DNA of 64,000 nt from Rhodoferax sp. OV413 (lineage in GTDB: Bacteria; Pseudomonadota; Gammaproteobacteria; Pseudomonadales; Pseudohongiellaceae), in assembly GCA_943330915.2 (NCBI GenBank), contig CALQJO020000003.1:1-64000 (forward strand), given 5' to 3'. The notes below the pieces were generated by a model. The model saw only the letters and a list, made by a program, of their open reading frames with translations. It searched no databases and was not told the DNA's origin. Of the stretch, positions 7,848-17,175 are shown in pieces. How positions within the stretch are numbered: the stretch's first letter is position 1; every line of letters starts with the position of its first letter. A program made the position numbers and the translations under genes.

Positions 7848-9215
7848 TTGACAGTGGCACGGATAATCGAACATTCAAATAAACTAGCCGGCGAACAGGC
7901 AAGCGTCGTTGCCAGCGACAAAGCATCCGGTAGTGCGGTGATCACCTCCATGAACAAGCCCAAAAATATCGGACTGATGATGTTTTTTCTGGTGTTTGGC
8001 GTGTTTGGTATCTGGGCATCCGTCGCGCCGATTGAGGGTGCTGCGCATGCACCTGGCTCAGTGACGGTACGCTCTAACCGCCAGCTTGTTCAGCATCTGG
8101 AAGGCGGTATTGTTAAAGAAATAGTTGCCCGCAATGGTGATCAGGTGCGGGCCGGCGATGCGTTGCTGATCCTTGATGACACTCAACCCCTTGCGCAACT
8201 GGAAATTACCAACCTGCAATACCTGGCGATGCGTGCCATGGAGGCAAGATTGATTGCTGAGCGCGACGGCCTTGAGCAAATTAACTTCCCTGCAGACTTG
8301 TCAACGCTTGCTCAGAACGCTGAGTCGGAAATTTCATCACAAACTCAAGTTTTTTTGACCCGCAAAGCGGCACTGGATGGCAGTGTTGAAGTGCTGGAGC
8401 AGCGCATAGGTCAGTTGCAATCCCGTTTGGGCGGTCTGCGCGCATTGCAGCAAAGCAAACAGGATCTTGCAGACTCATTTGCAGAGGAATTGCGCGATGT
8501 GCAGTCGTTGTTAGTTGAAGGTTTTGCCGATAAAAACCGAGTACGTGAACTGGAGCGCAATGCCGCGCAGTTGCGTGGCGAAGCAGCTGAATTGACCGCC
8601 AATATTTCATCCACCGAAATTGAAATTGGCGAGACGCGTTTGCAGATTCTGCAACAAGAGCATGAGTTTCAGAACGGGGTTGCCAATGAACTGGCTGAAG
8701 TGCAAACCGGACTTAAAGATGCGAATGAGCGGTTAACCGCCTTGCGATCCATTGTGCAGCGCACCACTATCACCGCTCCAGTGGACGGCATAGTCAACGG
8801 CATGCAGGTTCATACGGTGGGTGGTGTGGTGCCGCCAGGTCAGCCGCTGGCTGACATCGTGCCGCAAAACGAGGAGCTTATTGTCGAGGCGCGCATTTCG
8901 CCTATGGACATTGATCGCGTCGCGATCGGCCAGGTAGCAATGGTGCGTTTTTCAAGTTTCTCCAGTTCGGTACCCAACATATTCGGAAATGTCATTAACG
9001 TGTCGGCCGATGCACTGGCAGATCCAAACACTGGCATGGCCTATTACAGTGCGCGCGTGGAGGTCACCCCGGAAGGATTGAGAGACCTCGGCAGTCTGAC
9101 ACTGATACCTGGAATGCCGGCAGATGTATTTATTTCTACCGGTTCGCGCACATTGGTTCAGTACCTGATGAAACCCTTAACAAGTGCGATGGCGCGCAGC
9201 TTTATAGAAGATTGA
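7848..9215 (+). CDS. Type I secretion membrane-fusion (HlyD-family) protein
   Basis: This 455-residue periplasmic adaptor joins the ABC exporter to the outer-membrane channel. An N-terminal cytoplasmic tail and one transmembrane helix (about 44-62) are followed by a lipoyl half-motif (HLEGGIVKEI), a long coiled coil (about 150-295) and the second lipoyl/barrel part (ITAPVDGIVNGMQVH). The C-terminus (IPGMPADVFI) is typical of PrtE/HlyD proteins. The track start is TTG at 7848; GTG at 7854 is nearly as good relative to AGGGTGG upstream. Its stop overlaps the next gene's ATG. Length is normal for the family. Confidence 0.92.
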   Translation: MTVARIIEHSNKLAGEQASVVASDKASGSAVITSMNKPKNIGLMMFFLVFGVFGIWASVAPIEGAAHAPGSVTVRSNRQLVQHLEGGIVKEIVARNGDQVRAGDALLILDDTQPLAQLEITNLQYLAMRAMEARLIAERDGLEQINFPADLSTLAQNAESEISSQTQVFLTRKAALDGSVEVLEQRIGQLQSRLGGLRALQQSKQDLADSFAEELRDVQSLLVEGFADKNRVRELERNAAQLRGEAAELTANISSTEIEIGETRLQILQQEHEFQNGVANELAEVQTGLKDANERLTALRSIVQRTTITAPVDGIVNGMQVHTVGGVVPPGQPLADIVPQNEELIVEARISPMDIDRVAIGQVAMVRFSSFSSSVPNIFGNVINVSADALADPNTGMAYYSARVEVTPEGLRDLGSLTLIPGMPADVFISTGSRTLVQYLMKPLTSAMARSFIED

Positions 9216-10645
9216 TGACTATGACACGCGTGTCCCCATTCGCTTTAAACACACCCTGTGCCGGTTGGTATCTCCGCACACTGGGCAGCGCCAGCCTGTT
9301 GTTAATTGCGGCACTTGGCGCTTATTCGCCAATGCCGGCGTTGTCACAGACAGTTGAATCGCAAAACGAAAGCAGCAGCGCACTGGAAACAGGCATCGGT
9401 CAGACATTGGAAGATTTTTTTACCGCAGCATTGGAATACAGCCCACGACTGCAGGTTGCCCAAGCCAAACGTGACATCGGTGCTGCGCGTCGGCGCGGAG
9501 CCAATGGCCAACTGCTGCCACAAATCAGCGCCAGCGCCAGCTTGTCTGAAAATCGGCAGGATGCCCTGAATCGTGTCAGCGAATACAGCGGTGAACGCCT
9601 TGCTCTGGTGCTGCGCCAGGTGCTGTTTGACTGGCGTATTTTTTCACAGCGTGGCCAGGCTTACGCGATGGAAAACCAGATGGAAGCGGAATACTTCGCT
9701 GAACTATCGGTAGTATTGACCAGCGTAGCCGAGCGCTACTTTGATGTCTTGCAGGCAGAAGACGCTTTGCGATCAATTCAGTCTGAGCGCGAGTCTGTCG
9801 CAAATCAGGTTAATCAGGTCGAACGCCTGTACGGCCTGCAGATGGCGCAGATCACTGATTTGTATGATGCGCAGGCGCGATTGTCTGCTGTTGAGGCTGA
9901 AGAATTATTGTTGTCCAGCGACGTCACGCTGACCCGCGACGCCTTGCGTTCGGTTAGCGGTATCGGTGTCGGCAACCTGTATGTGCTGGGGGAGAATACG
10001 GATCTGCCGGATGTTGATGGCACTGCAGAGGAATGGGTGCAGCGGGCCAGACAGGGTAATCATCAAATTCGTGCACGCGAGTACTCAGTCGAAATCGCAG
10101 ACCGTCGGGTATCTGAGCAACGTGGCGCTTATATGCCCCGCGTCAATCTTATTGTCCAGCAACAACGCTCCGACCTGGGTTTTGACAATATCCCTATCAA
10201 CCGCACGGATACCGGCTATATTGGTCTGGATATTTCGATGCCGCTATTTGCCGGTGGCTCGATCCGCGCCGGTGTTAGTGAAGCCATCAGCCAGCAATCA
10301 ATTGCCCGCAGTGAGCTGCGACAGCTGAATCTGGATGTCAGCGAGCAAACAAGGCTGTCGTTTCTGCGGCTTAAAGCAGCTGAACGCCAGATAGAAGCGT
10401 CCGAAAAACTACTGGAATCACGCACCCTGGCAACCACCGCAAGACGCCGGGGGTTTGAATTGGGCACGGTCACCAGTGTGAATGTGCTTGACGCGGTGCG
10501 TGAACAGTTTGTGGCCGAGCGCGATCTGCAGCGTATCCGTTACGACTATATCCGCCTTAGCCTGTACCTGCGGCGGGACGCCGGGGTGCTCAGCTCTGAT
10601 GATCTGGTGGATATCGGCAGCCGGCTTGATCAACCGCTGCGGTAA
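9215..10645 (+). CDS. TolC-family outer-membrane channel protein
   Basis: I choose ATG at 9215, which overlaps the hlyD-type stop (TGATG), over the track's TTG at 9212. The product has about 476 residues. A hydrophobic signal segment (SASLLLIAALGAYSPMPALSQ) precedes two outer-membrane efflux repeats (about 60-260 and 270-460) rich in long helices, with the family pattern AKRDIGAARRRGANGQLLPQ. It supplies the outer-membrane exit duct of the type I system and is the last gene of that operon. The next gene is convergent. Confidence 0.92.
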   Translation: MTMTRVSPFALNTPCAGWYLRTLGSASLLLIAALGAYSPMPALSQTVESQNESSSALETGIGQTLEDFFTAALEYSPRLQVAQAKRDIGAARRRGANGQLLPQISASASLSENRQDALNRVSEYSGERLALVLRQVLFDWRIFSQRGQAYAMENQMEAEYFAELSVVLTSVAERYFDVLQAEDALRSIQSERESVANQVNQVERLYGLQMAQITDLYDAQARLSAVEAEELLLSSDVTLTRDALRSVSGIGVGNLYVLGENTDLPDVDGTAEEWVQRARQGNHQIRAREYSVEIADRRVSEQRGAYMPRVNLIVQQQRSDLGFDNIPINRTDTGYIGLDISMPLFAGGSIRAGVSEAISQQSIARSELRQLNLDVSEQTRLSFLRLKAAERQIEASEKLLESRTLATTARRRGFELGTVTSVNVLDAVREQFVAERDLQRIRYDYIRLSLYLRRDAGVLSSDDLVDIGSRLDQPLR

Positions 10646-10674
10646 ATCAAGGCATTAGACTGCAATAGCCGGGT

Positions 10675-12141
10675 TTACTCCACCAGCAAATTGATTGCCT
10701 GCTGGTGGAAATATAACTCGGACGGGTTGCTGTCCAGACCATATCCCATCAGAAAATCGACGCTGATGGTGGTGATGTTCAAATCCGCCGCTGCAAAATT
10801 TTTGAGTATTTCGAGTTTCTCTACCGCCTTAAGGACTCGACGTTCAGCGACTGGCACTGGCTCAACGGAGGGTCTGTAAGTGACAAAACTGCCGGCCGCA
10901 TTTTTCACCAGCGTTTCACCATCACTGGTAATCGCCGCCATCACCAGAAACCCCGGCTGCCCCTGATGTCGCGGATCAACGTGAATCTCACCCAACACAT
11001 CAAAGCGCTGAGCTGGTGTCACGCGGTTGCTGAAGGATTGTCCGCCATCGCGGGTAACTCCGCCAAAAAAGCGCGCCTCTGCCTGCCCGCCCTGGAAACT
11101 TTGACGCCCTGCCAGCGGCAACAATGCTGGCGAGGTGGAGGTAACCGACAAACGATATGGGCCTGTGTTGGTCAAGCCGCTACAGACATCCTGCAGACTG
11201 CTGTAAGTGTTGACCATCACAATATAGCGACCCGGTGTTAGATCCGCCTGAACTGATGGAGTACAGTTACCCTGGCGACTTTCACCGGTCTGCAGAATTT
11301 TCAGTTTTTCATCCGCCAGCAACAAAACACCATGCAGAGCGCCACCGGCTCTGCTCATACCAATATTGACGCGTTTGTTTTGCGTGACATCGAACGTGTA
11401 GATGTCCACAAAGCTGGTATCGCTACCACCGACAATCAGCTGTTGTACGCGGCAGTCCCCGTTTGACAGTTGCCCAGCCAACCAACCAAAGCGCAACGCT
11501 GTGTTTATGCAGTTTTTGAGGCCGCCATACAGGGTGTTGACACCCTCGATATCATCTTGCTGCAGCTCGTAGAGGCTGCTGATGCGGGCATTCATTATCG
11601 CGGGGCGCGTATTGTCATGCCCAAGACCGATGACATGTCCCAACTCATGCAATGCCACACGCCTGAAATCGTACTCCGTTCTGCCGTTGGCTCCGCCACG
11701 CGGAGGACCATCGTAAACATCAAAATTCAGATTGGCATTGAAGACAATGTCCGCCTCAACAATATCAGCAGACCCGAGGATATTTGGCTCCTGAAAGTAC
11801 AAAGTGACGGCCAGCGTGGTATCAGGGAGCGCGTTACCACATTGTGTTGTCCGAAAATCTGAGCCGTTAAGAAGGTCAGGCCGCTGCCCCGCTGTATAGC
11901 CAAAACACGGGTCCCGGTATTCGTTAATGATGTTAAAGGCAAAGTCGGTTTTGTCGTTCCATTGACGGGCTGCTTCCGCCATGGCATCTGCCCACTTGAT
12001 GCCGCTGCGCGACACACCAGGCACGTTGACATACACCGTGGTGACCGCGCCCGGCCATTTACTGCCATTGGTGCCAATGTCATACGCCTGCGATCCGCTG
12101 AAAACGCCGGTCAACATCAGCAAACATACCAGACGCTTCAT
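10675..12141 (-). CDS. Secreted matrixin-type zinc metalloprotease with C-terminal beta domains
   Basis: This 488-residue protein has a Sec signal peptide (MKRLVCLLMLTGVFSGSQA). The peptidase domain (about 25-205) carries the zinc-binding HELGHVIGLGHD and a Met-turn (AIMNARI), as in M10 matrixins. After it comes a beta domain (about 215-335) that reads like a PPC domain, then a C-terminal part of about 150 residues of unknown fold. There is no pro-domain cysteine switch and there are no GGxGxD RTX repeats, so export by the neighbouring type I system is not indicated. Sec followed by the type II system encoded at 20.9-30.7 kb is more likely. Its start overlaps the stop of the partner gene upstream. 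Confidence 0.85.
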   Translation of the reverse strand: MKRLVCLLMLTGVFSGSQAYDIGTNGSKWPGAVTTVYVNVPGVSRSGIKWADAMAEAARQWNDKTDFAFNIINEYRDPCFGYTAGQRPDLLNGSDFRTTQCGNALPDTTLAVTLYFQEPNILGSADIVEADIVFNANLNFDVYDGPPRGGANGRTEYDFRRVALHELGHVIGLGHDNTRPAIMNARISSLYELQQDDIEGVNTLYGGLKNCINTALRFGWLAGQLSNGDCRVQQLIVGGSDTSFVDIYTFDVTQNKRVNIGMSRAGGALHGVLLLADEKLKILQTGESRQGNCTPSVQADLTPGRYIVMVNTYSSLQDVCSGLTNTGPYRLSVTSTSPALLPLAGRQSFQGGQAEARFFGGVTRDGGQSFSNRVTPAQRFDVLGEIHVDPRHQGQPGFLVMAAITSDGETLVKNAAGSFVTYRPSVEPVPVAERRVLKAVEKLEILKNFAAADLNITTISVDFLMGYGLDSNPSELYFHQQAINLLVE

Positions 12142-12863
12142 CAGGGCACCTGCCTTTGCATGTCCAGCACCGATTGCAGCTGTCCGCGGAATTCATCAGC
12201 ACTTATGGCCGACTCAGCCGGCAGGTCATAATCAACAATGACACCTAGGGCAGCACCGTTGTCATCCAGCACCGGCAAAGCATCACCCACACGTTCAGTG
12301 ACGTTGTCCGCCTGAGGTTCAACCGCCAACGCAATACCGGTGACCGGCGCGTGTTCAGCAGACAGCACCCGTGTTTCCCCAGTCGAATCTGTTTCCAGCA
12401 GAAAGTGCCCTTGTGACCAACCGACCAGCGGATGAATCAGGGTTTCCTGCAGTGACTCAACAAAAAAGATACCGGTGTCACCTTGTGCTGGCATTTGCAT
12501 GCCTTGCACCACTAAACGGCGGCCGTCCACTTCGCCACCTAAAAACTGCAGGGTAATGCCGGTATCGGCGTAGTTGCCTTTGATGACGCTGATTACCTCA
12601 AAGGTGACATTGGTATGGATACTTCGCGGCCCGGTTTGCACTACTTCAACATCGGTGACGCGGCCTTCAAAAATCAGCTCTGCGCTCTCCGCCACTTCTT
12701 CAAAGGACAGTTGCAGCACGGTGGTGGCAAACGCCGGCAGGCTCAGGCTTACCAGCAACACGCTGATCAATGACAGACAGCGCGATATCCCCAGCGTTTG
12801 CTCAGCAAACCTGTGCCTAAAAAACCTGTGTGTTAACCGCTTTTGCATCAAGAACATTTGCAT
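12141..12863 (-). CDS. Exported protein coupled to the metalloprotease (unknown function)
   Basis: The track ORF starts at 12929, but GGAGAAG followed by 8 bases and ATG at 12863 (MQMFLMQKRL) is the better start, giving about 240 residues. A signal segment (SLISVLLVSLSLPAFA) is followed by a compact beta-rich domain (LIFEGRVTDVEV, VISVIKGN, GDTGIFFVES) and a C-terminal tail. Its stop codon overlaps the protease start, so the two are translated together. I do not recognise a named function. Chaperone, inhibitor or surface partner of the protease are possibilities, inferred from position only. Confidence 0.75.
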   Translation of the reverse strand: MQMFLMQKRLTHRFFRHRFAEQTLGISRCLSLISVLLVSLSLPAFATTVLQLSFEEVAESAELIFEGRVTDVEVVQTGPRSIHTNVTFEVISVIKGNYADTGITLQFLGGEVDGRRLVVQGMQMPAQGDTGIFFVESLQETLIHPLVGWSQGHFLLETDSTGETRVLSAEHAPVTGIALAVEPQADNVTERVGDALPVLDDNGAALGVIVDYDLPAESAISADEFRGQLQSVLDMQRQVP

Positions 12864-12928
12864 TAACAAAACTTCTCCCCCGGGACCGTTGGGCTTAAAA
12901 CCACAGTTATCATGGTTATCACCTCGCA

Positions 12929-13798
12929 TTAACTGTTGCGCATGGCATTAATAACCTTAACCAGTTCGTGGCGCCAATGTTCCGGAGCACAATGCAGCTG
13001 AGCGATGGTGTCTTGCTTGTCTAACACGCTGAACGATGGTCGTTTTGCGGGTGTCGGGTAGGCAGTTCCCGGGATCGCCCGGATGGGAACTGCTTTGTAT
13101 AACAGCCCAGCTCTGAGCGCTTCATCCTGAATAGCGACTGCAAAATCGTACCAGCTGGCGACGCCGGCATCACTCCAGTGCAGGATACCCGCCGGTTTGT
13201 GCTGCAGCGCGGCATCAATACAACGCGCCAGACCCCATGTGGACGTGGGTGTACCAATCTGATCGTCGACCACACTCAGACTGTCTTTTTCAGCCATCAG
13301 GCGCAACATGGTTTTCAGGAAATTGCGGCCAAACTGCGAGTACACCCACGACGTGCGCAGCACCAGACTGTTGGCAGGGGCCAGGTAGCGCACATGCAGC
13401 TCGCCTTCCAGCTTAGTGCGGCCATAGATGCTCAGCGGATCGGTTTGATCTGTCGGCGTGTAGGGCCGGTACATTCGTCCACTGAAGACAAAATCGGTTG
13501 AAATGTGCAGCAACCACGTTTGATTTTCTGCTGCCCAACTGGCCAGATATTTCGGGCCGGCTGCATTGGCGGCGCGCGCAGTCAGGTCGTCCTGCTCGGC
13601 CGCATCCACAGCGGTATACGCCGCAGCATTGATGATGGCATCGGGTTTGATTTCTGACAATCGGGCACGCAGTTGTGACTCGTTGCTGATGTCCAGCTCT
13701 GCACGAGTCAGCGCGATTACCTCATGACCGGCCGGTGGCAGTGTCTGCTGCAAGGTCAGACCCAGCTGCCCTTGCGCTCCCAGCAGTACAATTTTCAT
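12929..13798 (-). CDS. rfbD: dTDP-4-dehydrorhamnose reductase
   Basis: This 289-residue NADPH-dependent reductase catalyses the last step of dTDP-L-rhamnose synthesis. It has the N-terminal Rossmann motif GAQGQLG and the SDR catalytic pair in YGRTKLEGE (YxxxK). The substrate-binding C-terminal half includes RTSWVYSQFG and ends in the family manner (HWRHELVKVI). It follows rfbA and rfbC on the same strand. The length is normal. Confidence 0.93.
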   Translation of the reverse strand: MKIVLLGAQGQLGLTLQQTLPPAGHEVIALTRAELDISNESQLRARLSEIKPDAIINAAAYTAVDAAEQDDLTARAANAAGPKYLASWAAENQTWLLHISTDFVFSGRMYRPYTPTDQTDPLSIYGRTKLEGELHVRYLAPANSLVLRTSWVYSQFGRNFLKTMLRLMAEKDSLSVVDDQIGTPTSTWGLARCIDAALQHKPAGILHWSDAGVASWYDFAVAIQDEALRAGLLYKAVPIRAIPGTAYPTPAKRPSFSVLDKQDTIAQLHCAPEHWRHELVKVINAMRNS

Positions 13799-13835
13799 TC
13801 GTTATCCTCGGTACGGCTGTGGCAACAGATCGGGT

Positions 13836-14396
13836 TCAGGTTGGTGATGTCAGATAGGCCGGCGCATCTGCGAAGACCAACCCGCGGCGGTCTTTATCTG
13901 ACAGCACCGGTTCAGTACCCGCCGCGATTGGCCAGTCGATGGCCAGCACCGGGTCATTCCACAACAGGCTGTGCTCGTCATCGGGGGCATAATAGTCGGA
14001 ACATTTGTACACCATCTCTGCAGTGGCGCTCATCACGTAAAAGCCATGTGCAAACCCGGGTGGCACCCATAACTGCAATTTGTTTTCTGCCGACAAGACC
14101 TTGCCAACACTGTGTCCGAAGGTCGGAGAGTCTGCGCGCATATCCACCGCCACATCATAAATTTCGCCCTGCACAACACGCACCAGTTTGCCTTGCGGCT
14201 TTTTCAGCTGATAGTGCAGACCACGCAGAATGCCTTGACCCGAACGGCTATGGTTGTCTTGCACAAAGCGAGTGCCGGGCAGTGTGGTATCAAAAAATGA
14301 CTGCCGGAACACTTCCATAAAAAATCCGCGATGATCGCCATATACCGTGGGCTCAAACAGCAACACATCGGGGATGGCGGTAGGGGTGATTTTCAT
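13836..14396 (-). CDS. rfbC: dTDP-4-dehydrorhamnose 3,5-epimerase
   Basis: This 186-residue cupin-fold epimerase acts between RfbB and RfbD in the dTDP-rhamnose pathway. The family signatures are clear: an N-terminal PTVYGDHRGFFMEVF, the catalytic His in GLHYQ, and WVPPGFAHGF. It sits 37 bases upstream of rfbD and 61 bases downstream of rfbA. Nothing is unusual. Confidence 0.94.
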   Translation of the reverse strand: MKITPTAIPDVLLFEPTVYGDHRGFFMEVFRQSFFDTTLPGTRFVQDNHSRSGQGILRGLHYQLKKPQGKLVRVVQGEIYDVAVDMRADSPTFGHSVGKVLSAENKLQLWVPPGFAHGFYVMSATAEMVYKCSDYYAPDDEHSLLWNDPVLAIDWPIAAGTEPVLSDKDRRGLVFADAPAYLTSPT

Positions 14397-14457
14397 AGTT
14401 GGGCGAGTACTCCGGGGTTGGGATCAATCCACAATGTTGCTCAAAAAGTTTTCTGTA

Positions 14458-15360
14458 TCACTTGCGGATCAGCTTCAACAGATATTGACCGTAGCCGCTT
14501 TTTGACAAGGGCGCAGCCAGTGCACGCAACTGGTGCTCATCAATAAAACCATTGTGGTAAGCAATCTCCTCCGGGCAGGCAATTTTTAAACCCTGGCGCT
14601 CTTCAAGCACACGTATGAAGTTAGCTGCATCCAGCAAAGACTGCACAGTCCCGGTATCCAGCCACGCCGTGCCGCGGTTGAACAGCTCAACCTTCAGGTC
14701 GCCGCGCGCCAGGTACACTTTGTTCACGTCGGTGATCTCAAGCTCCCCGCGGGCAGAGGGTTTGATAGTTTTGGCAACATTCACCACGTCGTTGTCATAA
14801 AGATAGAGCCCGGTCACCGCATAATTGGACTTGGGTTTCAGGGGCTTTTCCTCTAGGTCAACGGCAACGTTGTTCTCGTCAAGCGCGACTACACCATAAC
14901 GCTCGGGGTCATTGACGTAGTATGCAAACACCGTTGCGCCCTTTTCCTGCCGCACAGCATTTTGCAGTTTGTCTTCCAGCGCATTGCCATAAAAAATATT
15001 GTCGCCCAGAATCAGGCAGACACTGTCGTCACCAATAAACGATTCCCCAATCAAAAATGCTTGGGCGAGTCCGTCCGGGCTGGGCTGTTCGGCATAGTGC
15101 AGGCTGATTCCCCATTTGCTGCCGTCACCCAGCAAGTGCCGGTAAAGCGGTAAATCAGCCGGCGTGGTAATAATCAGAATTTCGCGAATGCCGGCCTGAA
15201 GCAGTGTGCAAAGCGGGTAATAAATCATGGGCTTGTCGTAAACCGGCATCAGCTGCTTACTGACAGAAATGGTCATGGGATGTAACCGTGTTCCCGTACC
15301 GCCCGCCAGAATGATGCCTTTTGTGGTCTGTTTGCGGGCTGCTGTCGGTATGGGCTGCAT
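14458..15360 (-). CDS. rfbA: Glucose-1-phosphate thymidylyltransferase
   Basis: The track ORF begins at 15468, but the conserved N-terminus and an AGGA ribosome site support ATG at 15360 ([10 protein letters not shown]), giving 300 residues. The enzyme makes dTDP-glucose from glucose-1-phosphate and dTTP. It shows the nucleotidyltransferase motif GGTGTRLHP, the substrate loop [17 protein letters not shown], and LGDNIFYG. It is the first dTDP-rhamnose gene of the cluster. rfbB, needed for the next step, is not in the window. Confidence 0.94.
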   Translation of the reverse strand: MQPIPTAARKQTTKGIILAGGTGTRLHPMTISVSKQLMPVYDKPMIYYPLCTLLQAGIREILIITTPADLPLYRHLLGDGSKWGISLHYAEQPSPDGLAQAFLIGESFIGDDSVCLILGDNIFYGNALEDKLQNAVRQEKGATVFAYYVNDPERYGVVALDENNVAVDLEEKPLKPKSNYAVTGLYLYDNDVVNVAKTIKPSARGELEITDVNKVYLARGDLKVELFNRGTAWLDTGTVQSLLDAANFIRVLEERQGLKIACPEEIAYHNGFIDEHQLRALAAPLSKSGYGQYLLKLIRK

Positions 15361-15379
15361 AGTCAAATCCTGCGTAACG

Positions 15380-16321
15380 CTACTTATCCATGGCTGCCAC
15401 AATCTGCGGCAGGGTGTTAAAAAATGTCGAGCGTGGAGTATAGCCAAGTTGGGCAAGGCTTGCCGCACTGTCCGCGCGGTAATTACGGGTCAGCGCACGA
15501 TATGAGCGCAATCCGGGAGAGTTCTTCAGTGGCAACAATCGACCCGCTATTTCCAGCATCAATGCTGCGGCAAAAAACAGTTGCCGCGGGGTCGCCCATG
15601 TCGGCTGGACTTTCCCAAAGGCCTCGCGCATGGCTTTTTCAACCTGCTTGATTTGATAGGACTCGCCATCACTGAGCACGTAAACCGGCGCAGCGGTCGA
15701 GGCCTTGGTCGTGTCTGTGTTCGGATGAGCCTGCTGAGCAACCCGTATCAACGCTGCACACAAATCCTCCACCCCGATCATGGAGAAGGCGTTGTCAACG
15801 TGCGGTAACGGCAGCAACACGCCTCTGCGAATGAAGCGCAGCAAGGTCATCAGATTGCCTTTCATGCCAGGGCCATACACATTGACAGGGCGAACAATGC
15901 TGACGGCTATTTTTCCTTGTGCATGAGCTTCATTCAACAACTGCTCTGCCTGCCACTTGGAGTCACCGTACGCGGTGCGCGGCTGGTCATACGCCGGATC
16001 TGCGAGGATGCTGCTGACATACACAAAGTGTCGGACACCTGCGTCGACTGCCGCGTTCAACAAATGTTGTGTTCCGGCGACATTAACCGCATACAGATGC
16101 CGTGTCTGTGCATGATTGACATGAGCGTACGCCGCCAGATGAAAAACTGTATCAATGCCGTCGCATGCGTATCCAAGACTGACGGGTAACAGCAAGTCAT
16201 GCACTGGCCTGCTTAACACGTGGACAGGTAATGCAGATTGATGCAGATGACTGAGCAGCGTTTGCCCGACAAAACCCGTTGCTCCACTGACCAGCACTGG
16301 CAACGCCGCTGCGGTGCTCAT
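15380..16321 (-). CDS. NAD-dependent nucleotide-sugar epimerase/dehydratase
   Basis: This 313-residue extended-SDR protein has the nucleotide-binding motif SGATGFVGQ, the VFHLAA segment, and catalytic Ser and YxxxK ([14 protein letters not shown]). The best comparison is the WbpV/UDP-sugar 4-epimerase group of O-antigen loci; it lacks the sequence style of RfbB dehydratases. The substrate is not determined. Its start overlaps the stop of the glycosyltransferase gene upstream by 4 bases (ATGA), and rfbA follows after 19 bases, so it belongs to the same polysaccharide operon. Confidence 0.85.
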   Translation of the reverse strand: MSTAAALPVLVSGATGFVGQTLLSHLHQSALPVHVLSRPVHDLLLPVSLGYACDGIDTVFHLAAYAHVNHAQTRHLYAVNVAGTQHLLNAAVDAGVRHFVYVSSILADPAYDQPRTAYGDSKWQAEQLLNEAHAQGKIAVSIVRPVNVYGPGMKGNLMTLLRFIRRGVLLPLPHVDNAFSMIGVEDLCAALIRVAQQAHPNTDTTKASTAAPVYVLSDGESYQIKQVEKAMREAFGKVQPTWATPRQLFFAAALMLEIAGRLLPLKNSPGLRSYRALTRNYRADSAASLAQLGYTPRSTFFNTLPQIVAAMDK

Positions 16322-17175
16322 ACCCAGCGCCAGCCGTGAGCGTTGAAAAATCGCACCAGTGATCGGCCAAACATCAGAATGTGCCGCAAACCCTTGCGCG
16401 CACTGTGGCCACCCAGATGCGTGATGTTCATGGTGGGGACATAACTCAGGGCACCCAGTTGATGGGCGCGGATCGACAAGTCAAAGTCCTCAAAATACAG
16501 AAAATATCCGGGATCAAAACCATTCAGGGATTGCAGCGGCGCATGCCGGAATAGCATAAAACAACCGCTGATCAGCGGAATGTCGTCCGTGGGCTTGTCC
16601 CGAGGAAGGTCTGACATTTCATAATGGTCGAGGCGGCGCCGGAACATCGCCTTGACCCGGACAGGCGCAAAACCTCTGAGTAAAAAGTCCAACACACTGG
16701 GAAAGCGTTTACACGCAGAGACGATATCGCCATCACCGTTTTGCACTGCAGGCGCTACCGCCACAGCGTGTGGGTGCGCTGTCAGCCACGCCAATCCTTG
16801 TACCAGGGCATCCCTTGCCAGGAATACGTCCGGATTTAAAATCAGATAAAAATCCTGAGTGCGTGCCGCGAGTCGTTCAATCACCAGATTGTGACCACGA
16901 CCATAGCCGATATTGCCATGCCCGCTGATCAATTTCCGGGTACAGGGTATGGTTGGCGCAGGCAATGAATCCAACAGCGATAGCAGGTTCTGCTGATTCT
17001 GCGGCGCATCGGCATTGTCCACGAGGGTAATCCTCAGCTCAGTGATCAGCCCTGCCAAAAAGGCCTCATCCGCGGCAATTTGCAGAGATTCCAAGGCGTT
17101 GGTAATGACCGGCACATCGAGGTGGTAAACCACCACAGAGACTGTCAGGCAGGGTTGATGGGCCGGCGCGGTCAT
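16318..17175 (-). CDS. Family 2 glycosyltransferase (rhamnosyltransferase-like)
   Basis: This 285-residue protein has a GT-A fold. The N-terminal strand (LTVSVVVYHLD), the NIGYGRGHN motif and the LNPDV metal/sugar site are those of GT2 enzymes related to dTDP-rhamnosyltransferases. GCFMLFR and GYFLYFEDFDLSIR follow in the acceptor half. Being next to rfbACD, it probably transfers rhamnose to a growing surface glycan. It begins right after the upstream gene ends (17176) and overlaps the epimerase gene by 4 bases. Confidence 0.87.
   Translation of the reverse strand: MTAPAHQPCLTVSVVVYHLDVPVITNALESLQIAADEAFLAGLITELRITLVDNADAPQNQQNLLSLLDSLPAPTIPCTRKLISGHGNIGYGRGHNLVIERLAARTQDFYLILNPDVFLARDALVQGLAWLTAHPHAVAVAPAVQNGDGDIVSACKRFPSVLDFLLRGFAPVRVKAMFRRRLDHYEMSDLPRDKPTDDIPLISGCFMLFRHAPLQSLNGFDPGYFLYFEDFDLSIRAHQLGALSYVPTMNITHLGGHSARKGLRHILMFGRSLVRFFNAHGWRWV

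Noticed and set aside
10680-10708. Hairpin CCACCAGCA / TGCTGGTGG as a terminator between tolC and the protease gene
   Set aside because: It lies inside the protease coding end, has an 11-base loop and no T-run on either strand.
10675-12141. Metalloprotease as an RTX substrate of the adjacent type I system
   Set aside because: It has a Sec signal peptide and lacks GGxGxD repeats; convergent orientation also separates it from the secretion operon.
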